From Clostridium sp. AN503 (GTDB lineage Bacteria; Bacillota; Clostridia; Lachnospirales; Lachnospiraceae): a stretch of DNA of 64,000 nucleotides. Location: positions 496,001 through 560,000 of the forward strand of contig NZ_JBFDTP010000001.1 of the NCBI RefSeq assembly GCF_040719375.1, written 5' to 3'. The notes under the pieces are model-generated. The model was not told the origin of the DNA. It worked only from the letters and a program-made list of their open reading frames with translations, and searched no databases. The translations under genes and the position numbers were made by a program. Positions 18,654-27,956 of this stretch are shown here, piece after piece (position 1 is the stretch's first letter; each line of letters opens with the position of its first letter).

Positions 18654-20723
18654 TTAAATCTCAACGCCAGTATTCAACAAAATACTGCTGTTGGCTCCCA
18701 GTGTCAGCTTCAGGATCCCGCCCTGGGCATGGTACTGCATCCGCCCGGCATTGTATCCCGCCGCGCTGGTCAGCATAACGCGCTCCAACACATCCTCATC
18801 CCGGATGCCCAGCTCCCATACAGGGATCTCCACCTCACGGCTGTCGCCCCGGTTATTGACCGCTACGACGCAGCGGTTCCTTCCACGAGTGCGCCCATAA
18901 GCGATCAGCTGACGGTCCGCCACAAGCTGCTTTAAGGAGCCTCGCCGCAGTGCCGGAAGCTTCTTGTGCAGATCCACCATATACCGGTGGAATTCGATCA
19001 GCTCATAATCCTCCTCGCCCCAGGGATAGGTCCTCCGGTTGTCCGGATCAGTCCATCCGCAGACGCCGGTCTCGTCACCATAATACAGAGTCGGCGCTCC
19101 CGGCCAGGTCATCTGTACCATGACCGCCTCGCGGAATACTCCGTAATTGACTCCAAAGCTGGCCATCGCCGCCCCAGCCGTACCGATCCGCCCCACGATC
19201 TGGTTGGTCCTGGTGAGAAAACGGCTGTGGTCGTGGTTGGACAGCTGGTTCATCGCCACCATCACAGACTGGGTCTGCATCCGGCTCATATGATAATACA
19301 TGGAACGGAAAAAGCTCACTCCATCCCCGTACAGGGCTCCATTATATTCATCGCTGTGCTTCTCCATGCCGGTCAAAAACCAGGTCAGGGGTTCCATGAA
19401 CGCGTCATAGTTCATGACCGTGTCCCACTGGTCTCCCTGCAGCCAGCTGCTGGGATCACCGTAATGCTCCGCCAGGATCAGGGCGCCTGGATTGGCGCTC
19501 TTTACATTGTCCCGGAAATCACGCCAGAACTTATGGTTGAACTCACTGCTGTGTCCTAGATCCGCCGCCACATCCAGGCGCCATCCGTCCACATTAAACG
19601 GCGGCGACACCCACTTGCGGGCAATCTTCATGATATACTCGTACAGCTTGGAGGAATCCTCATAATTGAGCTTGGGCAGGGTATCGTGGCCCCACCATCC
19701 GTCGTAATTGCCGTTGTCCGGCCATGCATCCTCATTGTAAAACTTGAAGAAGGTGCGGTAGGGACTGTCTGCCTCAAGATATGCCCCAGGCTCATAGCCG
19801 CCCTGCCGGATATAGATCTTTTCCCGGTCCAGCCACTTGTTGAAAGAACCGCAGTGATTGAACACGCCGTCAATGATGACCTTCATCCCCCGCTTATGGA
19901 CCTCCTCCATAAACCGGGCAAAAAATGCATCGCTGGCATCCAGGTTCTCCGGCGCTGCGCTGCGGAGCTGATAGCGGGTAGCTTTTTCATTGGAAACCGC
20001 ATCCGGCGCCACATTCTCACCGCCGTCCTGCGCGATCACCCCGTAATGAGGGTCTATATGGTCATAATCCTGACTGTCATACTTATGATTGGACGGCGAC
20101 ACAAAAAGAGGGTTAAAGTAGATCACCTCCACGCCAAGGTACTGCAGATAATCCAGCTTATCCCAGACTCCCTGCAGATCCCCGCCGTAAAAGCAGCCCA
20201 CATCCATCGTAGAAGGATTGGTATTCCAGTCCTCTACCTTGTGCACCGGCCGGCCAATATAGACATATTCGCACTCCTGGACGTCATTGTCCGTATCTCC
20301 ATTACAGAAACGGTCTACAAAGATCTGGTACATCACAGCTCCCTTGGCCCACTCCGGCGTGTGGAAGCCCGGCGTAATGCGGAATGCATAGCAGCTCTGG
20401 ATGTCCATGGTTGCGCCCAGACGGTTGAAGTAACAGATCTCGCCGCCCTTCACCACCTGAAAATAATACCGCTGCGGCTCGCTGTCCGCCACGGTCACAT
20501 ATTCATAATAATCAAAAAGCTCATCCGACGACACCTTCGTCATCTCAGCCTCAATGTTCTTGTCTTCTTCGATATAGGAAACCCGGTCCGCATCCGCCTT
20601 CGCAGTACGAAAACGCAGCTTCACCGGCTCTCCGGCATCCGGCTCCTCCGGTATGCGGTAATCCGATGTCTCGTCCGCAAACAGGGCCTGCCGGTTCATT
20701 TTACGATTCTGTTCCTCCAACAT
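18654..20723 (-). CDS. GH13 alpha-glucan hydrolase (neopullulanase / cyclomaltodextrinase type)
   Basis: This is a cytoplasmic enzyme of glycoside hydrolase family 13 with 689 residues and no signal peptide. An N-terminal beta-domain (about residues 1-130, with KLRFRTAKADADRV) precedes the (beta/alpha)8 barrel. Catalytic motifs are intact: GMKVIIDGVFNHCG, the nucleophile Asp in VDGWRLDVAAD, the acid Glu in LILAEHYGD and the transition-state His-Asp in NQLSNHDHSRF. It probably splits alpha-1,4 (and some alpha-1,6) links in imported maltodextrins. The ATG at 20723 is preceded by AAAGG eleven bases away. The ATG at 20699 (MNRQALF), which matches how relatives usually begin and has GGAGGA 13 bases upstream, may be the true start. 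It has its own promoter. Confidence 0.88.
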   Translation of the reverse strand: MLEEQNRKMNRQALFADETSDYRIPEEPDAGEPVKLRFRTAKADADRVSYIEEDKNIEAEMTKVSSDELFDYYEYVTVADSEPQRYYFQVVKGGEICYFNRLGATMDIQSCYAFRITPGFHTPEWAKGAVMYQIFVDRFCNGDTDNDVQECEYVYIGRPVHKVEDWNTNPSTMDVGCFYGGDLQGVWDKLDYLQYLGVEVIYFNPLFVSPSNHKYDSQDYDHIDPHYGVIAQDGGENVAPDAVSNEKATRYQLRSAAPENLDASDAFFARFMEEVHKRGMKVIIDGVFNHCGSFNKWLDREKIYIRQGGYEPGAYLEADSPYRTFFKFYNEDAWPDNGNYDGWWGHDTLPKLNYEDSSKLYEYIMKIARKWVSPPFNVDGWRLDVAADLGHSSEFNHKFWRDFRDNVKSANPGALILAEHYGDPSSWLQGDQWDTVMNYDAFMEPLTWFLTGMEKHSDEYNGALYGDGVSFFRSMYYHMSRMQTQSVMVAMNQLSNHDHSRFLTRTNQIVGRIGTAGAAMASFGVNYGVFREAVMVQMTWPGAPTLYYGDETGVCGWTDPDNRRTYPWGEEDYELIEFHRYMVDLHKKLPALRRGSLKQLVADRQLIAYGRTRGRNRCVVAVNNRGDSREVEIPVWELGIRDEDVLERVMLTSAAGYNAGRMQYHAQGGILKLTLGANSSILLNTGVEI

Positions 20724-20756
20724 AATGGATATTACCTTTCAGTTGTCATTACCTTT

Positions 20757-20785
20757 ATTCTATCCGATTCCCCCGGAAGATACAA
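20757..20785 (-). promoter_or_regulatory. Promoter of the GH13 gene
   Basis: TTGTAT (20780-20785) and TAGAAT (20757-20762) are separated by 17 bases on the minus strand, about 34 bases upstream of the first ATG. Confidence 0.6.
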
Positions 20786-20816
20786 CTCCTTTTTATTATA
20801 AGGACATCCGGACAGC

Positions 20817-20846
20817 GAAAGAGCCAGCGGGGTAGCTGGCTCTTTC
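20817..20846. terminator. Perfect 12-bp hairpin between ftsH and the GH13 gene
   Basis: GAAAGAGCCAGC pairs perfectly with GCTGGCTCTTTC around GGGGTA. It lies 180 bases after ftsH, in an AT-rich spacer, and is probably a terminator. No long T run follows on the minus strand. A weaker ACGAAAT/ATTTCGT stem lies at 20990-21006, nearer to ftsH. Confidence 0.5.
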
Positions 20847-21027
20847 AGGAGAAGGTATTTCGTTTCTAATGGGGTGTAGCAAAAACTATATAATGTATTG
20901 GGGGGTTTACGTTAATTATAGTACCATAAACCCGAAAATAAGTGTGCACAAACTTGGGCAAATTTTTCATGCCTTTTTATGCAAATTAAACGAAATATTA
21001 TTTCGTAGTATTGTTCTTCATGAAATA

Positions 21028-22836
21028 TCAAACTGCGAAGAGGCTTTCAAACTCCTCCTGGCCGATCTTTTCTTTCTCCATCAGCATTTCACTGCAGCGG
21101 TCCAGAATGGAACGGTGATCCAGGATGATGGCTTTGGCCTTCTGATAGCTCTCATCGATGATGCGTTTTACCTCGCCGTCGATCGTGGAGGCCACACCTT
21201 CGCCATAGCTCCTGGTATGCGCCAGGTCACGCCCGATAAAGACCTCATCGTCGTCGCTGCCGTAATCGATCATACCCACCTTGTCGGACATGCCGTACTT
21301 GGTCACCATGGAACGGGCAATCTTGGTGGCATGTTTGATATCCTGGGAGGCTCCCGTAGTCACATCCTCGAAGATGATCTCCTCCGCGATCCTGCCGCCT
21401 AACGATACCATGATATCCTGAAGCATCCTTCCCCTGGTGTTGAACATCTCGTCATCTCCCGGCAGAGGCATGGTATAGCCCGCCGCCCCCATACCGGTCG
21501 GAATGATGGAGACTGTGTGCACAGGCCCCACATCCGGGAGCACATGGAAGAGGATCGCATGGCCAGCCTCGTGATAGGCCGTGATCCGTTTTTCTTTTTC
21601 AGAAATGATGCGGCTCTTTTTCTCCGCACCGATCCCCACCTTTACAAAGGCGCGGTCAATATCCTCCTGGCGGATAAAACTGCGGTTCTCCTTTGCTGCC
21701 AGGATCGCCGACTCATTCATCAGGTTCTCAAGGTCCGCCCCGGTAAACCCGGAGGTGGTCTTCGCCACGCGCATCAGATCTACATCCTCCGCCAGAGGTT
21801 TTTCCTTGGAATGCACCTGCAGGATCTCCTCCCTGCCTCTCACATCCGGCCTTCCCACCGCTACCTTACGGTCGAAACGGCCCGGACGCAGGATAGCCGG
21901 ATCCAGGATATCCACGCGGTTGGTCGCCGCCATCACGATGATACCCTCATTGACGCCGAAGCCGTCCATCTCCACCAGAAGCTGGTTTAAGGTCTGCTCC
22001 CGCTCGTCATGGCCGCCGCCCATGCCGGTACCTCTCCGGCGCGCCACCGCATCAATCTCATCTATGAACACGATACAGGGGGCATTCTTCTTGGCGTCCT
22101 CAAACAGGTCGCGGACACGGGATGCGCCCACGCCGACGAACATCTCCACAAAGTCCGAACCGGATATGCTGAAAAACGGCACTCCAGCCTCTCCGGCCAC
22201 TGCCTTAGCAAGCAGGGTCTTACCGGTCCCTGGAGGTCCCACCAGAATAACGCCCTTGGGGATCCTGGCGCCGACACTGGTGTATTTCTGCGGGTTGCGC
22301 AGGAAATCCACCATCTCCTCCAGATCCTCTTTTTCTTCCTGAAGGCCTGCGACATTTTTAAATGTGATATTGCTGTTGTGGGTCATGCGGGCGCGGCTCT
22401 TGCCGAAATTCATCATCTTGGCATTGGTCCCGCCGCCTGCTCCTGCGCGCATGTTCATCATAAAGATGATCACCATCACAGCGCCCACGGAAAGGACCAC
22501 CGGAAGGATCATACCCAGCCAGTAGTTGTTCTGTGGGACATTCTTCAGAACATAATCAACGCCTTTGGAATCTAAAAGCTCCTGAGTCTCCTTTACATCG
22601 GAAACATACACTACATAAACACTTCCATCGGACAGCGCCATCCTTACCTCTCCGGTGGGGGTCTGCTCATTCTGCTGGATCACCAGCTCCTGGATGTTCC
22701 CGTCCTCCAACACCTGCATGAACTGCTGGTTGGTGAGCTGATCCTGGTTTCTCTGCGGCATGACCAGCCACACGCAGGCCATGATCAGCATGAACATGAT
22801 CAGTAATCCAGTACCACGATACGTCTGTTGTCTCAC
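21028..22836 (-). CDS. ftsH: ATP-dependent zinc metalloprotease FtsH
   Basis: This membrane-bound AAA+ protease degrades damaged and regulatory membrane proteins. The 602-residue protein has two N-terminal membrane segments ([16 protein letters not shown] and [20 protein letters not shown]) around an outside domain. The AAA+ module has Walker A GPPGTGKT near residue 200 and Walker [10 protein letters not shown], with [21 protein letters not shown] as the second region of homology. The zinc site HEAGH lies near residue 420. The start is GTG, directly after the hpt stop codon, with AGGAGG seven bases upstream inside hpt, so the two genes are translationally coupled. The order tilS-hpt-ftsH is typical of Firmicutes. 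Confidence 0.97.
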   Translation of the reverse strand: MRQQTYRGTGLLIMFMLIMACVWLVMPQRNQDQLTNQQFMQVLEDGNIQELVIQQNEQTPTGEVRMALSDGSVYVVYVSDVKETQELLDSKGVDYVLKNVPQNNYWLGMILPVVLSVGAVMVIIFMMNMRAGAGGGTNAKMMNFGKSRARMTHNSNITFKNVAGLQEEKEDLEEMVDFLRNPQKYTSVGARIPKGVILVGPPGTGKTLLAKAVAGEAGVPFFSISGSDFVEMFVGVGASRVRDLFEDAKKNAPCIVFIDEIDAVARRRGTGMGGGHDEREQTLNQLLVEMDGFGVNEGIIVMAATNRVDILDPAILRPGRFDRKVAVGRPDVRGREEILQVHSKEKPLAEDVDLMRVAKTTSGFTGADLENLMNESAILAAKENRSFIRQEDIDRAFVKVGIGAEKKSRIISEKEKRITAYHEAGHAILFHVLPDVGPVHTVSIIPTGMGAAGYTMPLPGDDEMFNTRGRMLQDIMVSLGGRIAEEIIFEDVTTGASQDIKHATKIARSMVTKYGMSDKVGMIDYGSDDDEVFIGRDLAHTRSYGEGVASTIDGEVKRIIDESYQKAKAIILDHRSILDRCSEMLMEKEKIGQEEFESLFAV

Positions 22837-23379
22837 TTAATTGCCTCCTTGCTGCTCTATCTCTACTACTCCGATATACGGTAAATTGCGGTATTTCTGC
22901 GCATAGTCCAGACCGTATCCCACAACGAATTCGTCCGGTATCTCGAAACAGGTATAATCTACCTTAACCTGCTTTTTCACCCGGCGTTCCGGCTTGTCAA
23001 GCAGGGTGCACAGATGGATGCTGGCGGGCCCCCGCTGCTTTAAGACTTCGATCAGATAAGCCAGGGTACGGCCGGAATCGATGATATCCTCCACGATCAG
23101 CACATCCTTGCCTGCCAGTGACTCGTCAAGGTCCTTTACAATACGCACCACACCGCTGGACTTGGTATCGTCGCCATAGCTGGACACAGACATAAAGTCC
23201 ATGCTCACCGGCACGGTCAGCCTTTTTGCCAGCTCACAGGTAAAGAACACTCCGCCCTTTAACACACAGATCAGATGGACACAGCGCCCCTCATAATCTC
23301 TGCTGACCTGCGCTGCAACCTCGCTGATCCGCCTGTTCACTTCTTCTTCTGAAAGCAAAACACGAATCTTATCTTCCAT
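22837..23379 (-). CDS. hpt: Hypoxanthine phosphoribosyltransferase
   Basis: The enzyme salvages hypoxanthine and guanine with PRPP to IMP and GMP. The 180-residue protein carries the PRPP-binding motif in DVLIVEDIIDSGRTL, the CVLKGGVFF loop and DFMSVSSYG. I chose the ATG at 23379 because GGAGGAG lies six bases upstream, inside the end of tilS. An in-frame ATG at 23397 has no good ribosome-binding site. The gene overlaps tilS by 11 bases and abuts ftsH, as in the conserved Firmicutes operon. Confidence 0.95.
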   Translation of the reverse strand: MEDKIRVLLSEEEVNRRISEVAAQVSRDYEGRCVHLICVLKGGVFFTCELAKRLTVPVSMDFMSVSSYGDDTKSSGVVRIVKDLDESLAGKDVLIVEDIIDSGRTLAYLIEVLKQRGPASIHLCTLLDKPERRVKKQVKVDYTCFEIPDEFVVGYGLDYAQKYRNLPYIGVVEIEQQGGN

Positions 23380-24856
23380 GATTTTCTCCTCCGTCATATG
23401 TTACCTGCAATACCGTTTCTGTATTGTCCGTAATCTTATAATATTCGCTGATCCGGTATCCCGCCACCCAAAGTACATGAGAACCTTCCGCCAGCACGGG
23501 AATCTCCCCCCGCTGCTGCCTCGGGATCTTCTCGTCAATCATGTACCGGGCCACAGTCTTTTTGCCTCCGCCCGGAAGGACCAGATAATCCCCTTCCTGC
23601 CGGCTTCTTACAGACAGCGTACCCTTAATTTTATCATAATCAAACCATTTCGTATACTGGTTTTTGGGAATTTCCATCCCTTTTTCCCGCGAAAATATGC
23701 TCATTTTCATGATTTCCGGATCGATTGCGACGTTTTGGGGCGGTGAACCCGGAATCTTTTGTCGGCCGGTTCCCCGCCGCTGCGCCGCCTGCTTCCGCCG
23801 GATCAGCAAAGCATCGTATCCAACCTCCGCCTCCATGCCGCAGGGCAGGTCGAGCCTGCTGCCCACCTGCTTAAACGCCAGCTCCGATATCTGTTTGAAA
23901 TGGCGGTGCGTGATATTCTTCCAGCCGGGAGCCACCTCGTCAAACATCCGGCGGACCAGGTATGTCCGGATGATCTCCTCCTGCCGGCAAAAGACATCCC
24001 GGGGGATCTGCGCGGAAACCGCCGCCGTTTTCGCACCTGCCTCATCCCACACCCGCGCCGCCTGTTTTTCTATATAGCGGTCCGCCTGGGCAAAAACCGT
24101 ACCTGCCCGCAGGATATTTTCAACCGCCCGCACATTGACCAGCTCCGTCATCATTGGAAGGAGCTGCCCGCGGATCCGGTTGCGGGTATAATCCCCGGAA
24201 GCATTGGTGGAATCCTCGCACCAGCCTATCTTTTCCATGCTCAGATAATCCAGGATCTCCCGGCGCCCCACACACAAAAGAGGCCGTATCTTTCTTCCCT
24301 GCACCGGCCGGATACCGGAAAGCCCCTTAAGCCCGCTCCCCCGGAGCAGGTTATGCAGAATGGTCTCCGCCTGATCCTCCTGATGATGGGCAATGGCAAT
24401 CTTCGCCTTCTGCGCCGCCCTCGGGACACACGCCGCGCGCCTTTCCGGCTCCGGCGACACCCCCGGCTCTGCGGACTCCGATCCGGTTCCCACCTCTGCG
24501 TCCCACGCTTCTGCTGCTTCCTCCAGGGCCTCATACCGCAGAATCCTCCCGGCCTCTTCTGTGGAGAGCCCCTTCTCGGCGGCATATGCAGCCACATTCC
24601 TGTGTACTGAAGTAAAAGGCAGCTGAAGCCTGCCGCAAAGCTCCCGCACATACGCCTCGTCACGATCCGCCTCCGCCCCTCTAAGCCCGTGATGCACATG
24701 GACCACACGCAGAGAAACCGGCAGCTCCGGCGCGATCCGCGCCAGCACAGACAGAAGGCAGACCGAATCCGCCCCTCCTGATACTGCTGCGATCACCCGG
24801 TCCCCCGGCTCCAGCATACCATATTCATCCACAAACTTCCGCACCTGCTCCAGCAT
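23369..24856 (-). CDS. tilS: tRNA(Ile)-lysidine synthetase
   Basis: TilS converts the anticodon C34 of tRNA-Ile(CAU) to lysidine, which changes its decoding from AUG to AUA and is essential. The 495-residue protein has the PP-loop ATPase motif VSGGADSVCLL at residues 26-36, then VVHVHHGLRG and KIAIAHHQEDQAET, and a C-terminal TilS domain (VRSRQEGDYLVLPGGGKKTV, KIPRQQRGEIPVL). A stretch of low complexity (about residues 118-150, many Glu/Ala/Arg) is inserted into the catalytic domain and looks strain-specific. GGAG lies eight bases before the ATG. The gene heads the tilS-hpt-ftsH run. Confidence 0.95.
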   Translation of the reverse strand: MLEQVRKFVDEYGMLEPGDRVIAAVSGGADSVCLLSVLARIAPELPVSLRVVHVHHGLRGAEADRDEAYVRELCGRLQLPFTSVHRNVAAYAAEKGLSTEEAGRILRYEALEEAAEAWDAEVGTGSESAEPGVSPEPERRAACVPRAAQKAKIAIAHHQEDQAETILHNLLRGSGLKGLSGIRPVQGRKIRPLLCVGRREILDYLSMEKIGWCEDSTNASGDYTRNRIRGQLLPMMTELVNVRAVENILRAGTVFAQADRYIEKQAARVWDEAGAKTAAVSAQIPRDVFCRQEEIIRTYLVRRMFDEVAPGWKNITHRHFKQISELAFKQVGSRLDLPCGMEAEVGYDALLIRRKQAAQRRGTGRQKIPGSPPQNVAIDPEIMKMSIFSREKGMEIPKNQYTKWFDYDKIKGTLSVRSRQEGDYLVLPGGGKKTVARYMIDEKIPRQQRGEIPVLAEGSHVLWVAGYRISEYYKITDNTETVLQVTYDGGENHGR

Positions 24857-25135
24857 GTAATTCTCTCCGTTTATCCAGTCAGTGTTTTCTAAACCTTATT
24901 CTATGCCAAATAATTACTCCTATTCTAACACAGCAGACATTTTCACGCCACCTCATCACATTATTTTGTGGTCAGGTCCAGCTTATCCAACCAGTATTTC
25001 ATATTTCATGATGTTCCTGGTTCAACATCATGGTTTTGTATGGTCAGGCACTACAAAACGCCCGCTGGATACTGGAACCCAGATCCCAGTAAAAAAACCG
25101 CCATATGTGGAGAGATTGGCCATGCAGCCCTTATT
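24857..25135. other. Noncoding AT-rich spacer with a 9-bp inverted repeat
   Basis: No gene is supported here. CATGATGTT (25007-25015) and AACATCATG (25024-25032) form a perfect hairpin with an eight-base loop. TGGTCAGG occurs twice (near 24969 and 25041). It may contain the tilS promoter or a terminator for the small membrane-protein gene. Confidence 0.35.
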
Positions 25136-25525
25136 TTAATGATCACACCTGAGTCTTGATACCAAATAAGGGGAAACAGCCGAGACAATCACTACAGCAG
25201 CCCATAAGTTCCCGGTTGTAACATCATAAATCTTTAAGAAGTCTGATAGATTTCCTCCACTCAATATTACTGAGCTTAAATCAAATAAATTAGTTAAAAG
25301 AAACCACATTGTCCCAAAAGCGATATAATCATACGGCCTGCAATTTTTTATTTTCGGAATTAAAAGGAGTGCTGTCACAAATATACAAGCACATAAAATC
25401 ACCCCACTTAATGGCAATGCCAAACCGCCCAGGAAAATTAAGACATTCTCCCGAAGCCAACCGTTTGCTATAGCCAAAGGTATCATCAGACACCATATCC
25501 CTATCGCCTGAAAATATCTTTTCAA
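25136..25525 (-). CDS. Small four-helix membrane protein, unknown function
   Basis: I do not recognise a named family. The 129-residue protein has about four hydrophobic segments: WCLMIPLAIANGW, LALPLSGVILCACIFVTALLLI, YIAFGTMWFLLTNLFDLSSVI and LWAAVVIVSAVSPYLV. The motif GNLWAAVV near the C-terminus follows a short polar loop. The start is a TTG with GGAG ten bases upstream. A nearby ATG at 25532 is in another frame that gives no convincing protein. Base composition is visibly more AT-rich than in its neighbours, and it sits between spoIIE and tilS, which are normally closer together, so it looks acquired. Confidence 0.6.
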   Translation of the reverse strand: MKRYFQAIGIWCLMIPLAIANGWLRENVLIFLGGLALPLSGVILCACIFVTALLLIPKIKNCRPYDYIAFGTMWFLLTNLFDLSSVILSGGNLSDFLKIYDVTTGNLWAAVVIVSAVSPYLVSRLRCDH

Positions 25526-25706
25526 GTTTCATTTTCTCCTATCTCCGGTTTGTTAAATGCACCTTCTTCGCCAAAGACGCACGAATAGAACTCTAACTTT
25601 TTCCATTCTAATATTAACGCATGGAAATGTCAAACCGTTCAGTTCATATCATAAAAAAGGCGCCAAAATCCCCACCGTTCCTCGCCGCCTCCCCCAGTGA
25701 CGGACA

Positions 25707-25777
25707 GTTACGATTCAGCCCGATACGGTCGCCCGTGAGGGCGCAGGCCAACCCACTCCCCCGCGCTGAATCGTAAC
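25707..25777. terminator. Inverted repeat downstream of spoIIE
   Basis: GTTACGATTCAGC (25707-25719) and its exact complement GCTGAATCGTAAC (25765-25777) enclose 45 bases. It lies 10 bases after the spoIIE stop codon, so an RNA 3'-end structure is likely. No T run follows. Confidence 0.5.
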
Positions 25778-25786
25778 CCCTATTCC

Positions 25787-27196
25787 TCACCTTCTCCATA
25801 TCCCCCCAGTCAGTACCGTCATATCATCCCGCACTGCTCCGCTTTCCTGACAGGCAAAACGCAGGATACGTTCTGCCATATCCTGAGGACTTTTCACGGT
25901 CATCCCTTCTATGTATTCCTTTAAGCTCAGCTCCTTGTCCTCTCCAGGACAGGCGTCCAGCACACCATCTGTCACCATGACGATCCGGTCCCCGTCCCAA
26001 AGCTTTCTGGACAGCAGCACCGGCTCCACGGAACTTAAGACCCCGGCAGGGACCTCCCCTGCTTCCAGGACCTCGACGGTTCCGCCGCTCAGGATAAATG
26101 TGGCGACCGCTCCCATTTTCATGGCCTCCAGCACGCCCGTATGCAGGTCTACGCAGCACAGATCCAGCGTCGCCGGATGCTGCTCTACACCAGTCAGCAT
26201 CAGGATCGTATTGACCATCTTAAGGGCTGCCCTGGCGGAAAATCCAGTCTCCAGAAGCTGCTCTGTCAGCTCTACCACCTTCCGGCTCTCCTTTGCCGCG
26301 CCTTCACCGCTTCCCATGCCGTCAGACAGATTCATGACCACCTGTCCCGGCAGGCTGTCTGAAAAGGTGTAGTTGTCGCCGGAAACGCCCTCCCCGTCCT
26401 TGGAAAGCCTTGCTACGCCATACATCATCCGGTAATCCCCCGCCTCACTAAAACGGATGACCGCAGGCTGCCGCGTGACCAGCGCACGGGTATCCGGCGG
26501 AGCATACCAGCTGCCGCTGCCCACAGCCTGTCCAAAAAGCTCCGCCGCATCTTTGGATGTGAGACATTTGCCTCCCGTAGTCCGCACGGTCAGATATGCC
26601 TCCCGCTGCTTATTCTCATACTCCAGAAGCAGCATATTCTCCACCACCATATGGTGAAGACGGAACACCCTCCGCACAGCCTCCTCTTTCTGGGCTGTAA
26701 TATCTGTGGCCTGCTCCATCTGATGGGCAAATTCCTCCAGGATCACCGCCAGCTCCCGGAACTGCACCATGACCGTATCCCGGCTCTCCAGGAAGCGGTT
26801 CTTCCACTCCAGGTTCATGGTGGCCCGTCCCAGATTGCGGTTGAGCTGCGCCATATAGTCTTCCTTCCGCCTGCAGGTCTCCAGAAACAGCCGGGGCATG
26901 TCCTCATATTCCACATGCCCCTTCTGTTCAAACGCTCTCAGCAGATAATACAGGTAATAACTATCTTCCTTCTGGCTGTCGCTGTAAAGATTGCACCTGC
27001 TGCACTCCCCGCACACCATGGCAGCGGACATCTGCATCGCCGCCAGTGCATCGTCCTTCGTCAGCCCTTTTTCTTCATCCATATTGTCCATGCAGGCTTT
27101 TGCCAGCAGCCCCAGCGACCGGGCCATCTCACTCAATCTGCCTGCCGTATATACATTCACATCCGCCATATCCCGGCGCTTCACTCGTCTCAACAC
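25787..27196 (-). CDS. spoIIE: SpoIIE-family sporulation phosphatase, lacking the membrane domain
   Basis: SpoIIE dephosphorylates SpoIIAA and so activates sigma-F in the forespore. The C-terminal half of this 469-residue protein is a PPM/PP2C phosphatase with metal-binding motifs LSDGMGSGEGA, VMVTDGVLDACPGED and RDDMTVLTGGI. The middle is helical. Two CxxC-like pairs (CGECSRC) lie near residue 65. Classical SpoIIE has about 800 residues with ten N-terminal membrane helices; none are present here, and the sequence begins directly with a soluble region. The GTG start has AGGAGGGG six bases upstream, inside a strong hairpin (27203-27237). Its position between divIC and tilS matches the normal spoIIE locus, which is why I keep the name. 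Confidence 0.8.
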   Translation of the reverse strand: MLRRVKRRDMADVNVYTAGRLSEMARSLGLLAKACMDNMDEEKGLTKDDALAAMQMSAAMVCGECSRCNLYSDSQKEDSYYLYYLLRAFEQKGHVEYEDMPRLFLETCRRKEDYMAQLNRNLGRATMNLEWKNRFLESRDTVMVQFRELAVILEEFAHQMEQATDITAQKEEAVRRVFRLHHMVVENMLLLEYENKQREAYLTVRTTGGKCLTSKDAAELFGQAVGSGSWYAPPDTRALVTRQPAVIRFSEAGDYRMMYGVARLSKDGEGVSGDNYTFSDSLPGQVVMNLSDGMGSGEGAAKESRKVVELTEQLLETGFSARAALKMVNTILMLTGVEQHPATLDLCCVDLHTGVLEAMKMGAVATFILSGGTVEVLEAGEVPAGVLSSVEPVLLSRKLWDGDRIVMVTDGVLDACPGEDKELSLKEYIEGMTVKSPQDMAERILRFACQESGAVRDDMTVLTGGIWRR

Positions 27197-27202
27197 AGCA
27201 AT

Positions 27203-27237
27203 CCCCTCCTAAGCCACATTATATGCGGCAGGAGGGG
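27203..27237 (-). promoter_or_regulatory. Hairpin sequestering the spoIIE ribosome-binding site
   Basis: On the minus strand CCCCTCCT-GCCGCA, loop TATAA, TGTGGC-TT-AGGAGGGG forms a stem of 8+6 pairs. The 3' arm AGGAGGGG is the spoIIE ribosome-binding site, so it is fully paired in a long transcript. The loop also reads TATAAT, a possible -10 box: RNA starting there would lack the masking arm. A convincing -35 box is not visible. Confidence 0.6.
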
Positions 27238-27253
27238 ATTGTATGCCTGTCCT

Positions 27254-27577
27254 TTAATTCTTCGGCGCCGGTTTAAGCAGAATCTCGTCCGGCTTCACCA
27301 GTCCCAGCTTCTGCTTTGCCACTTCTTCAATATATTGCTTGGTCTGAACGTAGACCCGATACTCTTCCAGTTCATTGGCACGCGCTTTTTCCTGCTCCAC
27401 CTGCTTGGCCAGGGCCTCTTCCTTCGCCTGGTACTCCAGATCCTTCTTTCTCATGGAGGTACTCTTTAAATTGACCACAACTGCAAGGCTTCCCACGACC
27501 AGGGTAATCCCGATGATGGCAAGCCGGTTGCCCCAGCGGTCCTTTTTCTTTCTTCGTGTCTTTCCGCGTACTTTCAT
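27254..27577 (-). CDS. divIC: Septum formation protein DivIC / FtsB-like
   Basis: DivIC is a small bitopic divisome protein that works with FtsL and DivIB. The 107 residues give a basic cytoplasmic tail (KTRRKKKDRWGNR), one membrane helix (LAIIGITLVVGSLAVVVNL) and a coiled coil (KDLEYQAKEEALAKQVEQ) ending in the conserved YIEEVAKQKLGLVKPDE. It lies in the usual place between yabQ and spoIIE, on the same strand. The ribosome-binding site (GGTG) is weak. Confidence 0.9.
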   Translation of the reverse strand: MKVRGKTRRKKKDRWGNRLAIIGITLVVGSLAVVVNLKSTSMRKKDLEYQAKEEALAKQVEQEKARANELEEYRVYVQTKQYIEEVAKQKLGLVKPDEILLKPAPKN

Positions 27578-27611
27578 TCAATCACCAGCTCTATAAACCC
27601 ATATTGCCTTG

Positions 27612-27944
27612 TTACTTTGTTGCTTTTATTCTAAAGCATCTTCCAGCCTTTTTCAATAGTTTTAAAAAATTTGCGCTGAGCACCCGGTCATACACGATCA
27701 TAGCCAGCAGCACACTCCCGATCACATACAGCCTCAGCGCCCCGTCATTCTCCCGGTACAAAAGGTAAAACGTAGCGAACCCCGAAAATATCCAATACAA
27801 AAAGTCCTCCACCCCAATCCACAGCCACCCATGACGCACCAGCAACCGAAACACCCGCAGCACATCATAAACCGCCATCAACCCCGCTCCCGCAGCAACG
27901 CTCATCACCAGCAACCGAGCCTCGACCTGAATATTAGGACTCAC
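27612..27944 (-). CDS. yabQ: Spore cortex protein YabQ
   Basis: YabQ is a mother-cell membrane protein needed for spore cortex formation. The 110-residue protein has the family start VEARLLVMSVAAGAGLMAVYDVLRVFR and a second hydrophobic part (FLYWIFSGFATFYLLY, YVIGSVLLAMIVYDRVLS). YabQ normally follows yabP directly. Here about 430 bases of repeats separate them, so it may depend on readthrough or on a promoter in that spacer. Confidence 0.88.
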   Translation of the reverse strand: MSPNIQVEARLLVMSVAAGAGLMAVYDVLRVFRLLVRHGWLWIGVEDFLYWIFSGFATFYLLYRENDGALRLYVIGSVLLAMIVYDRVLSANFLKLLKKAGRCFRIKATK

Positions 27945-27956
27945 CCCATCCCCTCC

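Noticed and set aside
25329..25532. ATG frame at 25532 with a close ribosome-binding site
   Set aside because: It gives a protein without recognisable features, while the overlapping TTG frame gives a well-formed four-helix membrane protein.
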